From NCBI GenBank assembly GCA_037043015.1, contig CM073324.1, positions 1,791,413 to 1,855,412 on the forward strand: DNA of 64,000 bases, written 5' to 3'. Below the pieces are notes generated by a model, which worked only from the letters and a program-made list of their open reading frames with translations, had not been told where the DNA came from and searched no databases. Position 1 is the first letter of the stretch. Each line of letters begins with the position of its first letter. The position numbers were made by a program, and so were the translations under genes. Origin of the DNA: Bryum argenteum (lineage: Eukaryota; Streptophyta; Bryopsida; Bryales; Bryaceae). Of the stretch, positions 34,020 to 44,819 are shown piece after piece.

Positions 34020-36116
34020 TCACAAATGTTGTCCCTGTCTATCCTTGATAGAACTCAAGAAATCACATAACACACCGCCAAACAAAATCTTCATTTCTTT
34101 ACTTCCAATATAGCCCACTAAACGATTGTCTTTGCATATAGGTTTGCATTTATCTGGCTTCTCTGCAGGATATGCAACTACCAATCCGATGCAACCATTT
34201 TTGCATGCGGCAAGCACCCTCTTTCGGAACTCGGCATGTTTATGAGTTTTGTACATGAGTTTTGGATCTGTAGTTATCTCAGCTTCAACCCAGTTCACCG
34301 AATCTCGCAGCTTCAGTTGACAGAAGACGGGAATCTTCAAATTCCCAAGTCTCACAACAAAAAGCACATCAGGTCCAAATAAGTTCTCAAAAATGAGGCA
34401 TTGCGGACGAGATTTCTCTTCAGCATCAAGAAAGTCACTTACAGTGTGGTTTGAATATGACTCCCTCCACACTCCTTCACCATTACCGGTAATCGTTGCC
34501 TTGTCCATTGTGAATTCTGGAGGCAGGGTTGCATCCTTGAAACAGCACATATCGGCCAAGAGTTTTGTGCCGTCAAACAGCTTGGGCACATGAAATGTGA
34601 AAAGTTTCTCGAATTCCGTACCCAAGGCACTGGTATTATCCTTGCAATAAACCATGAGGTCTTTTACTGATTTCTCAAGTGAACCGTTGGTCTTCAAGTA
34701 GTTTTTGATGCTTTCAAGGACTGTCGGTTCGAAAATAGAGAAAGTGAGTTTGGAACCACTTATATGTGTTAGCTGTCCAAGGCCACGCTCGAGCAAAGTC
34801 ATATCTCCGTCCGTTGAAACGGTGTATACTTCACTCCCTGCATAGAAACAGGAGTACCCTATTCTTTGCACCAAGAAAGCACCATTGAGTAATTGGTCAT
34901 TCAGGACAAATGTGCCTTTTGATTCACACAGGTACTGCACAGCATAATAAATTGAAGTGGCGAGATTGTTATCGCTTGTGATCTCCTTGAAATAATCGTC
35001 TACTATCGATTTCTTCCATGTTCCTCCAGCCCTCAGAAGGCGCTCGACACAACTTACCAAACACCTTCGACGGCCTCTGAACTTTTCCAGCAGATACTGG
35101 CAATTGTCCTCCTCATCCCCTAGCTTCAGGTAGTCGCGGCAGAATTTCAGAACCTGAGGCACATCTGTCCATGAAGAAAATGGAGCAGAAACATAATTGA
35201 CCGGGTCACCACTTGCACCCCCTTCTTTTGCAATCACCGAACCTATGTCATCTTCCAGCTTCAAAAAGCTGACACCTGTACCAGAAACAAATGCTTTCTG
35301 CGGTAGCAACTTCTTAGATGGCTGAACCAAGGCTTTGATCAACGGAGAAAAAATGGACCTTAGCTCCTGCGACTCGGGGGATGCATACATACTCGTATTT
35401 TTATTTCCCAATACCTGCGCTTCATCCATAACTACAATGAAAGAGCATTTAAGCTTCCTCACTAATTCCGTCCACAGATCTCCTATCGAATCATCTAGCC
35501 CCTCTGGATCTTCCAAGTCACTAACCATATTTGCAAGGTCCCTGGTAAGCACATCATATAGATCTGTACCAGAGAAAACACGCCATTGCACCTGGAGCAT
35601 GAGCCATTGCAGAGGAGTCAAATCAGGAATTTCTTTGACACAAAACTGGAGGATTAACAACCTTGAAAGAATGGCACACCGCATAAGTTCCATTGCTTTC
35701 ATATGATTCTTTTCCTTATCCTTGCCTACATGCTCACGAGAAATCACACTGTCGACATCATTTGAGCCACCGTTCCCTTTGGTTTTAGCTGTCCAAAAAA
35801 AACCCCACTTCTCTGCAAGAAGCTCGTAAAGAAACCGAGTTTTCCCACTCCCACTCACTCCAATAACTGGCACAACACCACGCTGAGCACCATTCGCTCG
35901 ATCCCACAAAACACCAATGTCTTTAGTCCAACCATCAGTTAAATTATCCAGTAAAATGCTTGGATAGCCCATGTGGTCGCATGGCACACCGTTCAGTGTA
36001 GACAACTTGCACCCGTTCTTTTTGAAGGTGTTCAAAAAGCTAGAAATTTCCGGTTCCCAGGTTTGCATAACCACATTCACCGATTCTGTGATCAAAACCC
36101 ACACACTTTCCGTCAC
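34020..36116 (-). CDS. P-loop NTPase with C-terminal nuclease-like domain (Crinkler-type), intact
   Basis: An unbroken 698-codon frame, by far the longest in the window. Walker A GVSGSGKT (residues 86-93), Walker B FIVVMDEAQ (226-234, D231/E232), and a sensor-like FVSGTGVSF (276-284). Near the C-terminus, GPDVLF (D583) followed by FCQLK (Q600, K602) fits a PD-(D/E)XK-like fold. NTPase plus nuclease is the core layout of CRN/RHS-type proteins, thought to derive from transposon enzymes and to act in the nucleus (established for the family). The frame opens with GTG, so the true start is ATG 36068 (residue 17) or a spliced upstream exon: a CAG acceptor candidate lies near 36087. Leader repeat C lies just upstream. 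No signal peptide is visible. The substrate is unknown. Confidence 0.7.
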   Translation of the reverse strand: MTESVWVLITESVNVVMQTWEPEISSFLNTFKKNGCKLSTLNGVPCDHMGYPSILLDNLTDGWTKDIGVLWDRANGAQRGVVPVIGVSGSGKTRFLYELLAEKWGFFWTAKTKGNGGSNDVDSVISREHVGKDKEKNHMKAMELMRCAILSRLLILQFCVKEIPDLTPLQWLMLQVQWRVFSGTDLYDVLTRDLANMVSDLEDPEGLDDSIGDLWTELVRKLKCSFIVVMDEAQVLGNKNTSMYASPESQELRSIFSPLIKALVQPSKKLLPQKAFVSGTGVSFLKLEDDIGSVIAKEGGASGDPVNYVSAPFSSWTDVPQVLKFCRDYLKLGDEEDNCQYLLEKFRGRRRCLVSCVERLLRAGGTWKKSIVDDYFKEITSDNNLATSIYYAVQYLCESKGTFVLNDQLLNGAFLVQRIGYSCFYAGSEVYTVSTDGDMTLLERGLGQLTHISGSKLTFSIFEPTVLESIKNYLKTNGSLEKSVKDLMVYCKDNTSALGTEFEKLFTFHVPKLFDGTKLLADMCCFKDATLPPEFTMDKATITGNGEGVWRESYSNHTVSDFLDAEEKSRPQCLIFENLFGPDVLFVVRLGNLKIPVFCQLKLRDSVNWVEAEITTDPKLMYKTHKHAEFRKRVLAACKNGCIGLVVAYPAEKPDKCKPICKDNRLVGYIGSKEMKILFGGVLCDFLSSIKDRQGQHL

Positions 36117-36199
36117 TCCTTTTTACACTCCTTACAGATCCTTGTATCTGAAGAAAAATAAGAGCATCCTATCTTGCAAATAATTGAACAATACAAAAG

Positions 36200-36627
36200 A
36201 CACACCACCAAAGCCTATGACCAAAGAAAATGCAAAGAAAAGGGGAACACGGAAGGGAAGGCTAGGTAACAGAGCAGCTCAACCTGAAAACCCACTTCCA
36301 GAGGTTTTCGATCTCTTCGGAGATCTCTCTTTCCCTGCAAATATGTCAGATTTTGTCAAATTTCAAAAGAGTTGTATTTAACTGCCACCTCTATATATAG
36401 TTATATATAATCTTGTTAATAATACATAGCTAAATAATATACTATGATATAATATAAAAAGCTATGTATTATATAATAATGAAGAACACATTGCGGTCTG
36501 AAGAACACATTGCGGAACAAACCAATCAATTCATCAAAGTCTCACAAAGTCCACAAAAGGATATTATCACAGGTAAAACCATATTAAGCATGTAAAAATC
36601 TCGTGTTGCAAAGAAAGTAAGCTGCGA
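36200..36627. other. 5' flank of the NTPase gene, AT-rich
   Basis: 36400-36480 is rich in TATATA. A small plus-strand frame (36184-36381) has no domain. No other gene seen. Confidence 0.4.
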
Positions 36628-37222
36628 CGAAGACAGACACTGAAACCGTTCAACCAAGAGGCAAGAAAGTAAAAACCCTACTTCGAGCCCTTCGAAATAG
36701 CATTAAATCCCGAAAGTGCCGAAAGTGGACAAGATGAACTCACTAAGAATATTACGATGAACTACCAGAATCTCAGGGCAGAAGTGCCAACGAAGTGACA
36801 GGCACACCAAAACATGGGGCACCAAGATATATGTACAAGCTGACCCCTAAACTCTTAACCCCTCTGGCACAAGCTTAGCCGATGTGCTGCCCTAAGTATC
36901 ACAGCTGCACAGAATTGCACATTTTGTTTCAAAGACACGCTAGAGACAGATCGATTCCAAAGATCAAAAACCTAAGCGCAACGATCCATACCAAAGATCA
37001 ACCGCGGGTGGATTGGTTATATCAAAATTGAAGAAGATCACACGCAACGCTCACAAAACAGAACTGACGAAACCCTACAGTAGACCAAAGAGTGCAGGTG
37101 TCTTCGCAACGAATGTGGCTGCACTGCATGAAACCCTATGATACCCTCCTTCTTGAAGCAAGTATCACTACATCACTATTACTTGGTATCTGTAATTTGA
37201 TCTCGTCAGAAAGCAAAGCAAA
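36628..37222 (-). repeat. 5' leader repeat C, copy 2
   Basis: Matches 31205-31795, with a few short indels. About 0.5 kb upstream of the NTPase frame, where a promoter and first exon would be expected. Confidence 0.7.
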
Positions 37223-38116
37223 GACCAGAGCAGAGCAGAAGAAGCTTGAACAGGAGAAATACTATGAGAATTTATTAGCCAAGCACTAGACAAACCCTAG
37301 CTACCAAGAAGAGAGTCCAATGCAACAATCATCAGGGAAAACACTAGACCCAAAACCCTTAACCCTTGGCTCAGATTTGCTCAGGAAAATGGAGAAGAGT
37401 AACCTTACTACAAAAGTAACCTAGGTGCAAAGGATCTACAAAATTAGCCACTACCCTAAAGAGAGAAAGGAAGCCTTTTGTCCGGTGGACAAGTTTGGGA
37501 CCACCTCTCAAGGACACCTCAAACTTGTCCACTACAACTATGCCATATGTCACAAATACAAAACATATGTGTCGAAACAGTAAACCCTGGGTAAGGTCTA
37601 CGTCTAAGCACAAAGTGAAACGAATGATATAATGCAGCTACCAAAACAGCACAAAGATGCAAAGCCAACAACTATGCAGGACGCTGGCACACACTATCTG
37701 CGGTGAACGACCGATTCTCAAGACAAGGTGACGAACAACAAACCGAAAGTGCACCGCCTCAGCACCTATTGCCTCGACAAACACTGGACCACAGCCAATC
37801 AACAACAGGATCTGACGCATCTGTATAGGCTTTAAAAAAGGCCGAGCCTCAACTACTCGCTTTGACCTTCCAATTTCGCTCTCTGTTTCTATCAAAGAAA
37901 TCGTACCAGCAGCAACGGGTTCAATGAGGCCAAAAGCGATTTAGGGTTTAGGGTAGAAATGAAGTAGAAATTCCAAAGATGTCAAAATCATTCTTTCAGA
38001 TCATGCTGCACGGACACAAAACCATATACTGCCGAAAGTCCAGAGGAGGATCACACAACACCGTCAAAAAATAAACCATGACTGAAAACGAGGATCACAC
38101 GACTCATTTCCCGCCA
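37223..38116. other. Between leader copies; possible exons not proven
   Basis: 37560-37690 resembles 30625-30740 (leader A family). Minus-strand frames at 37371-37613 and 37638-37895 are open but carry no motif. Confidence 0.35.
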
Positions 38117-38305
38117 GAATTGAAGAAGATCACACGCAACGCTCACAATACAGAACTGCTGAAACCCTACAGTAGACCAAAGAGTGCAGGTGTCTTCCGC
38201 AACGAAGGTGGCTGCACTGCATGAAACCCTATGATACCCTCCTTCTTGAAGCAAGTATCAATACATCACTATCACTTGGTATCTGTAATTTGATCTCGTC
38301 CGAGA
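38117..38305 (-). repeat. 5' leader repeat C, partial copy 3
   Basis: Matches 31600-31795 and 37030-37222. Includes the minus-strand TAGGGTTTCAGCAG variant of the leader box. Confidence 0.7.
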
Positions 38306-38668
38306 GCAGAGCAAAGACCAGAGCAGAAAACAGGATAAGGAGCAAAAAGACCCGAATATATAAGAGACGACTTGGCAAAGACTTGGCAAAGACTGAACAG
38401 AACTCTAAACCCTAAATCACACCCAAAGCATGACTCCTGACAGGTCAAAAACCCTAAGTGACACAAAGAAGCTGAGTCTCCGTATTGGCCACTATTTCAG
38501 CATAGATGATCTATCGATTGTCCAGAACACACTATCAGTGTACGAAAGAAAACACAACCAAATCCACCCCTAAAAGCCAGCATAAGACGATAACCATAAG
38601 ACGTTCATTGCTAGAACAGGGAACCCGAGAGCTTGAACAAATCCAAGTGTCAGGACAACGGACTATAC

Positions 38669-38912
38669 CTGAAGTTGAAGTGGAAATTTTGAGTAGCACC
38701 AGCTTTTCTTCCCGTAGCCGGTCCTCCTTTTTCCGCAGCTGCACCTTCTCTTTCCGCAGCTGCTCCTCCTTTTTCCGCCAATAAGCGACATCGGCATCTT
38801 CAACAGCCGTTGATAGTTGTCCTTCCACATGTACAATCTGTTGCTCCACGTTCCTGATCTCTTGCTCTATGTTCCTGATCTTTTGCTTCACATCTTCAAT
38901 TTCGGTATCCAT
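38669..38912 (-). CDS. Coiled-coil first exon, Crinkler-like header
   Basis: ATG at 38912 opens MDTEIEDVKQKIRNIEQE, with heptads through YWRKKEEQLRKEKVQLRKK and EEKLVLLK. A clean splice donor (TTCAG then GTATAG, intron from 38668) ends the exon at 81 codons. Short Glu/Lys coiled coils with a YWRKKEEQL-like core occur at the N-terminus of some CR-type proteins, as far as I recall, so I link it to the same family tentatively. The following exons were not found; leader repeats lie downstream, suggesting rearrangement. Confidence 0.5.
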
Positions 38913-39480
38913 TGCCTTGAAATGCGCATAACCCTTTCAGCAACCCTAGGCTGCCTACGTGACGACCTCCAGTAATGTGCAACCTCAGCAGCAACTCATC
39001 ACAACGCTGTCAAACGCAATTGAACGCAAACGCGACCGCTCTCCGAATGCATACAAACTCCGCTCGGCCTCAGCAAACCCCAACAATAAGTACAAGCGGA
39101 AAGAGTAAAATCGGCCGGCACATGACAGCCACTGAAACCCCGACGAAAAAAGAACAGGAGAGGGGCGTCCTCCATCGAACCTGGTGTCCTGAGCCCTGCC
39201 CGACTAAAACTGCCCCTGCCCGACATTGCCTGCCCCTGCCCATTAAAACATACGAGATTTACAATGTCATACATGTTTTATTGTATCGTTGATTTTACAG
39301 ATTTTCCGAGAATTTCAGCTTCGACCTGTTTCTCTGCAGCACAAATTTGACTCGCTTCCGCGTTCTGCATCACAAGAAACTCACGATGATTAGCATTGAG
39401 TACTAGATATTGCTATGGCAGTTTTTTCTTGGTCTGCTGGCTACATCATACTAAAGCAAATGGGGTAACGGGAAAAGTAC
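38913..39480. other. Intergenic / intron
   Basis: No supported gene. It lies between the coiled-coil exon and the 3' end of the next minus-strand pseudogene. The splice donor of the latter (CGCCAG then GTACTT) is at 39481/39480. Confidence 0.4.
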
Positions 39481-41124
39481 CTGGCGAGCTTCGTCAGCGA
39501 TGGCTGTCTGCTCATCAGCAAGGGCTTGGGCTTCTTGAAGCTGCTCAGTGAGGACTTGGAGCTCTATCTGGAGGTTATCACGCTCAATCTCCAACTCTTT
39601 TAAATCCACCGAAGCATCTTCAAGGAACCGAGCCATTGTTTCCTCAACGGCCATGAGCTCAGCTTCTAATGCTTTGATGGCAGTTCTTTTTCTTACGACG
39701 TCCTCTTCAAGGCGAAGCCTTTTCAACCGGATGCTTGACTTGGCCCTTCTCTCGGGTGCTCATTCGCTAAGATTCTTTTAGAGTCGATTCTTTGTTCTTC
39801 AAGCGAGATCTCGCCTCGAGCATAGTCCGAAGTGACATGTCATCCAACCTTCACATTTTGCCCATCTATTTCTTTCTCGCAATATATCAATCCGTGAGAG
39901 CTCTTTTCGTAGACCTTCCATTTCGAGTGGAGACGATCTAATTGACTGTGAACTCGCAGCGTGACATGCCTTCTTCTCATATGTGTTAAGCTCGGCATCC
40001 AAACGTTCCACCATCATTTTGAGCTCGGCTTTTTCCTCCTGTAGAGTGTATGCGGGACTTCCTCTTCGCAAAGAACCTTGTTGGCAATGGCCCGAGATTC
40101 ACCTTCCAGTGTACCTTCTTCTTCCTTCGTAGTCGTCGTAGAGTTCCGCAAAAGATGCCGCTTGCCGCAGCCGCATTTCTTCTCGTAACTCCATTCTATG
40201 CATCTCTAGCTCATTGACATGTCGAGCACTCTCTTCATTTTGCTCTTCTAGTGATCGCACCTCCTCTACCCAACGATGATCACTTTTTTGGAAATGTTCG
40301 ATAGTTAACTCCAAGGCTTTCGTTTTTGTCTCTGCTTCGAGTAATTGCTCTTGCATCTCGGCGTTCTCAACCTCCAAATTAAATATCATGGTCTTGGTTG
40401 CTCTTGCTCCTCCTTCAGTACAATCAAAGTGTTGTCTCTCTCCACATGTGCTTTGTTCGAGAACGAGCGTCTCGGACTAGTTACATTGCCTACATCTCTC
40501 GTTAAACTCTTCCGCAGGAACGATCTCTATTCATGCTTTGATTGAGGTGATTAAGTTCATTCACAAGTTTTTAATCATCTTCTCTTTCTCTTTGTAATGA
40601 TCGAGTTCCGGATCGGTGATTGAACACACCCGAGCCGCTTTCGGGCCTTGTCGACTTGACTGAAGCGTCATTTAATTTCTCGCTTCCTTTCAGGCTAGTA
40701 CTACACTCAGACTTTAACTTGTTGCGCCCAAGATTGCCTCTCATTGTCTATACACTTCATTGAGATGGTAGCGACTCAACGGAATCGAGTTCTCGGGAAT
40801 ATTTCCGATAAATCTCGTTTGAGCTTGAGGATCTCATGTGTCATGTCGAGCCTCATAACCGAGTCTCGGCGACAAGTGCACGAATTTCGCCTTCTGCGCG
40901 CCCCATGGTCATGTCTACTTGCTCCTTCGTGAGGGGAACGGCATCTAACATTTCTCGCACTACTTTGTTAGTCCCCTCAATTTGGGGCGACTTGACCGTT
41001 CCTTCTCCCTTTTCCATCGCTCCTTCGCCTTCTCATTCACTGGCACTAGAGCATTTACCATTGAATCAGCCTCCCGCAGCGTCATTTTCCATTCTTCGAA
41101 CTTCACCAACATGGCAGCTGCTTC
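39481..41124 (-). pseudogene. Decayed long coiled-coil protein gene, cut by telomere repeats
   Basis: Read from 41124 downward, in several frames. Blocks include KFEEWKMTLREADSMVNALV, EGEIRALVAETRL, ENAEMQEQLLEAETKTKALE, EEVRSLEEQNEES, EEKAELKMMVERLDAEL and EVVRKRTAIKALEAELMA-like stretches, ending ADEQTAIADEARQ at a splice donor. The frames change several times and contain stops, so it is not functional as read. The EEWKMTLREAD part recalls the stalk of plant kinesin-12 proteins, but stalk similarity is weak evidence. Its 5' end is cut by the TTTAGGG array at 41125. Confidence 0.55.
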
Positions 41125-41198
41125 GTTTAGGGTTTAGGGGTTTAGGGTTTAGGGTTTAGGGTTTAGGGTTTAGGGTTTAGGGTTTAGGGTTTAGGGTT
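41125..41198 (+). repeat. Interstitial telomere repeat (TTTAGGG)n
   Basis: About ten nearly perfect TTTAGGG units (one with an extra G) directly abutting the coiled-coil pseudogene. Confidence 0.97.
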
Positions 41199-41640
41199 AT
41201 ATGGAGGGGTGGCCATTTTTGGCATGCTTATTTATGGAATTTTTTTGGCTCTACCCCCCCCCATTGTTGTGTGCTGCGGTTCCAATGGTCCAATAATTTC
41301 CCCTACAACTGTCGTGATTTGGGAGATATGGAGGGGTTGACTTTTTGGTGGTGTAGTTGACTTCGGCCATAGTAGTGGCTTTTTGAAAATATTGAACTTC
41401 CTACCCCCACTAATTCGATGCTTGTGAATCCGATGGTACCATCGGTTTTTTGAGTTTTGTTACCTATCGTGACTTTTGGCTGTTTTTTGCAAGCTTGTAA
41501 ATGACCGCTTTCAGGTAGACTGGAGTGGATTGGGGTTGTGGGATTGTCACAACCCCCCTATTTTTGATGTCTACGATTCCAAAAAAGTAAAAATTTCCCC
41601 TACAAGTATCTTCATTTGTGAGATATATGATGTTTGACTT
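41199..41640. repeat. Telomere-adjacent (subtelomere-like) sequence, copy 2
   Basis: Begins like 12406. It then repeats a CTACCCCC...GAT-GC-TG-GATTCCAATGG-like module at about 41250, 41400 and 41560, each followed by a TTGTGAGATAT-like string. Confidence 0.55.
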
Positions 41641-42082
41641 TCTAGCCTCCCGGTAGAGGAAATGGTTGACTTTTTGAAAGATTGTTTATTTGAAAAATAA
41701 GTCATCCACGTCAATGTGCAAGATATGCATATTCGGAATATTCTACGAGTAACTGAACCGAACTCCATCCAGTTTCTCCGAGTCTTGCAATCTAGTTCGG
41801 TAAGACTCCGTTTCTCCAAGCCCCTTCATCCAATCCACTGGAATCCGTAGAGTCTTCCAATTTCTAGATCTATGGAAACGGAGTGCGACCCGTTGTAACC
41901 TTATGGCCTAAACTCCTTGAACGCATTGTGCCGTAGGAACAGTTTTGTACCCTAAACCCGATTTCTTTGTGCTTCAGATGTAGTATTCGTGATAATCTTC
42001 GGGAAAAAAGTCCGTTAGTCTTCTCTATCTGTCCATTTCGCTCTTGTGTGATACGGAGTACCCTAAACCCTAACGTCCGATC
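41641..42082. other. Unassigned, no gene seen
   Basis: Mixed sequence with CCCTAAACCC motifs at 41950 and 42060, then a C-run at 42091-42105. Confidence 0.4.
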
Positions 42083-42409
42083 TCATGTTTCCCCCCCCCC
42101 CCCCCGTCGAAGCTTGCATACTGTTGTTAAATAAAATGGCTGCCACGATCGCCACTTTGCCATTTCTTTTGGGCCAGCCAAACTTGAAATAATGATGTGC
42201 TCACGAAGAAATCCTGCCACCGTAGATGCATCATCACTCCGTACTGCTTCGGCTTCGGCACGGTTCGTGACGTAGCCCTTAAACCGCGCTACTGGGATGT
42301 ATGGTCTTGTGTGCAGGACGGGATTGCTGCCGAAATTAGTCCGACATGATCGTTTTTCCCACTTTCCGAACGGAGCCTGGGGCCGGAATCGGAACCAAAC
42401 AGCATTCAT
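42083..42409 (-). pseudogene. Retroelement integrase-core fragment
   Basis: ATG-initiated 108-codon frame. The stretch RPYIPVARFKGYVTNRAEA followed by VRSDDASTVAGFLREHII and GPKEM follows the order of a Ty3/gypsy integrase core (hydrophobic strands, small helix, then the G-x-P-K turn before the second Asp). The first catalytic Asp is not visible and the C-terminal part is lost. The overlapping plus-strand frame (42297-42647) lacks motifs. Confidence 0.4.
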
Positions 42410-42649
42410 GGCGACGGGATTGGGCTACTTTCAGGAACATCCTCAAGCTATGGAGGTTGTAGTCCAGCAAATATATATTACCGATAATACCGGCAGACCT
42501 GGCAGTGCATGGTTGGGCCACTTTACCATCGTGTACGTCATCCCTTCTAGGATAAGGCATCCACTTTTTCATCCGGGTTTTAATCTTGGTGGTAAACAAC
42601 CCTGGACGTATTCGATGTTCGTGAACCCTGTACCCTTTGAACCCTGAAA

Positions 42650-43500
42650 ACAGACGGATCCCTGGACCGACGGACTTCTAAACCGACCCTAAAAAAACAA
42701 AAAAGTAGCTGACTTCTCACTACTGCAAAAATTGGAAAACTGACTACACGGTGACGGAACTGACTTCGGCTGACGGAAAACTTCCCCTTAGAACAGAACA
42801 GCAATTGACCCTAAACCCTTCAATAAAACTCCTGAACTTCACAGTGCCGTACAAACACAGAACGGATCCGTACACACATTTACCCTAAAGCCGTTCCCAT
42901 TACCGTTCCCAATACTCGGGAAAAAAAAGGGTTTACTTTCATAAAATCAGGAAAATCGGCCTTCTACAAGGAGCAGAAACTACGCTTGGTAAGCACCCTA
43001 AACCGCTACAAGTAGTCGGGAGAGAGTACACAGAAAAAGGAAACGCTACTGTACCGTAATCCCTAAAACACCTGTATAGCATCCAGCCATGTCAGGGCGT
43101 GCATGTGGAACAGGAAACCTAGGATATGACTTCCTGTTAATTATATTTTTATTTTTTTTTCCACTATGCCTCACGTACATGTACCGTACTAAAACCCTGA
43201 ACCCTAAACCTCTATTTGGATTCCATTTTTTGATATAATTTCAAACACTCGACCATCAAAATTATTGAAGGAAACCTTTTATTATTATTTTTTTTTTTTT
43301 TTTTTTTTTTTTTGGTGCCTTATTTTAAACCCAAAAAGAAATATAAATAAGTACATAACCCCTAAAAACATGAAAGCAAAGAAAGAGGGAAAAAGAAACC
43401 TAAAAAAGGGTAAGAGAAAAGGAAGGAGGAAAAAAAGGGAAAGCACAAGAAATTAAAAAAAAAAAAAAAAATCCAGTATTGAATGACCCTAAACCGAATT
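42650..43500. other. Non-coding, CCCTAAA-spotted; T-run and A-run pair
   Basis: CCCTAAA-type motifs near 42830, 42890, 43000 and 43200. A run of about 25 T at 43289-43313 and 17 A at 43455-43471 bracket an A/G-rich stretch, so the segment could fold back. Confidence 0.5.
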
Positions 43501-43507
43501 TGTAAAG

Positions 43508-43834
43508 ATGCCGACCCCTAAGCCCGGATCCCGAGTCCGACATCGCCCTACGACTCTCCTAAGCATGAGGGCTGGCCGCATTCATTTCGATGGTTGGAAC
43601 AAGGCTTTGGAATATGGACTGCTGAGATTGGCCATGGACCCATTGATGGATCGTGAGTCCGCATCGGGATGCGGGCTTCCCCATTTATTCCCTGGACAAG
43701 GTACTCCCCCCCCCCCCAAAACAGTTGTTCCCCGCCTCGCCCATCGCTGTCTTTGCCTAAATCCGCCTAGATCGGTGACGTTTTCTGGGCTATGTCCTGA
43801 ACACGACTGGAGGAAAGGAGGGCTTCTCCAGTAG
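43508..43834 (+). CDS. Hypothetical ORF, 108 codons
   Basis: ATG-initiated (MPTPKPGSRVRHRPTT), with IHFDGWNKALEYGLLRLAMD in the middle. No family recognised. It lies 10 bp before the next ORF in another frame, so the two may be parts of one broken gene. Confidence 0.25.
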   Translation: MPTPKPGSRVRHRPTTLLSMRAGRIHFDGWNKALEYGLLRLAMDPLMDRESASGCGLPHLFPGQGTPPPPKTVVPRLAHRCLCLNPPRSVTFSGLCPEHDWRKGGLLQ

Positions 43835-43844
43835 CAGGGGGGGC

Positions 43845-44579
43845 ATGTTTTTGAATGAGGAGCACGGAGGCTTGGAGGAATCTCCCCCAGCCATACGCAA
43901 ACCCCCTAAACCGATTCTGCTGTCCGAATCCGACGGAGAGGAGGACGACGGGGATGATCACGGGTGCGGCCGTGAGATTGGGAATCGAGTTCCCGCACGC
44001 ACTCGAGACGGGAAGCGCGTACGGGTGGACGCGCAGGGTGGGTGCAGGCATCCTCGCGCTCGCGGCAAGATGTTGGATGACGAGTACGGGGATGACGTGA
44101 TAGATTTGGCCGGAGGCTTCGAGTTCTTCGAGCCGGTGCTGCAGTTGGAGTCCGGACGGGTGATGGATGTCCCAGACGAGAACGGAACTGGCACCGGTCT
44201 AAGGTGCCCACGACGACAACTTTTCCTCAAACCGGCTGCCGCTGCAAGGGGCGCCCGGATCGTGGACGTGCCGGACTGCAGGCCCCCTTCTGTGGACGTG
44301 GTGGGGAGGGGCATGACAGCACGGAGTGGCCCTAAAACCGCCGTTCCATGTCAGTTCGAACCGAATGCCGCTGTCAGGGGCGTACGGATCGTGGACGTGC
44401 CGGGCTGCAGGAGCCCTTCCGTGGACGTCGTGGGGAGGGGCATGACCACACGGAGTGGCCTTGACGTTCCATGTAGGTTGGATCCGCGAAGCGAAAGTGG
44501 GAAGGGTGTAGGGGTTGCGAATGTTCCACGTTCTGGGCCTCCTCGTACGGGAACGGCGAAGACCGGGCAGTCATCCTGA
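43845..44579 (+). CDS. Hypothetical protein with internal tandem repeat, 244 codons
   Basis: ATG-initiated. An acidic N-terminal part (SESDGEEDDGDDHG) is followed by two copies of a ~40-residue repeat containing RGARIVDVPD, PSVDVVGRGMT, RSG and VPCQF or VPCRLDP. The second copy keeps the reading frame, with mostly conservative differences. The composition (high R, P, D) suggests a disordered nuclear or transposon-related protein; no family recognised. Another frame downstream (44727-44816) encodes KSSKALLERPYKWNARPK and ends WDSNWADK, which may be a shifted C-terminus. Confidence 0.4.
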   Translation: MFLNEEHGGLEESPPAIRKPPKPILLSESDGEEDDGDDHGCGREIGNRVPARTRDGKRVRVDAQGGCRHPRARGKMLDDEYGDDVIDLAGGFEFFEPVLQLESGRVMDVPDENGTGTGLRCPRRQLFLKPAAAARGARIVDVPDCRPPSVDVVGRGMTARSGPKTAVPCQFEPNAAVRGVRIVDVPGCRSPSVDVVGRGMTTRSGLDVPCRLDPRSESGKGVGVANVPRSGPPRTGTAKTGQSS

Positions 44580-44819
44580 TTCGCAACCCTCTCGAACTGC
44601 GAGTCCGACGAAGACCGTCGGCTGCCACATGCACTACCCCTGCGCGTGAGGCTCCGCGATCATCGAGTACCCTACACCGAACTCCTCCGACCGGATCCTC
44701 ATGAGCCTAGGAACCACGGTACGAAGAGTTCGAAAGCACTGTTGGAAAGACCGTACAAATGGAACGCCAGGCCTAAACCCAAGAACGAGTGGGACTCAAA
44801 CTGGGCTGACAAGTGATGC

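Noticed and set aside
42297-42647. Plus-strand 116-codon frame
   Set aside because: Overlaps the better-supported integrase fragment on the other strand.
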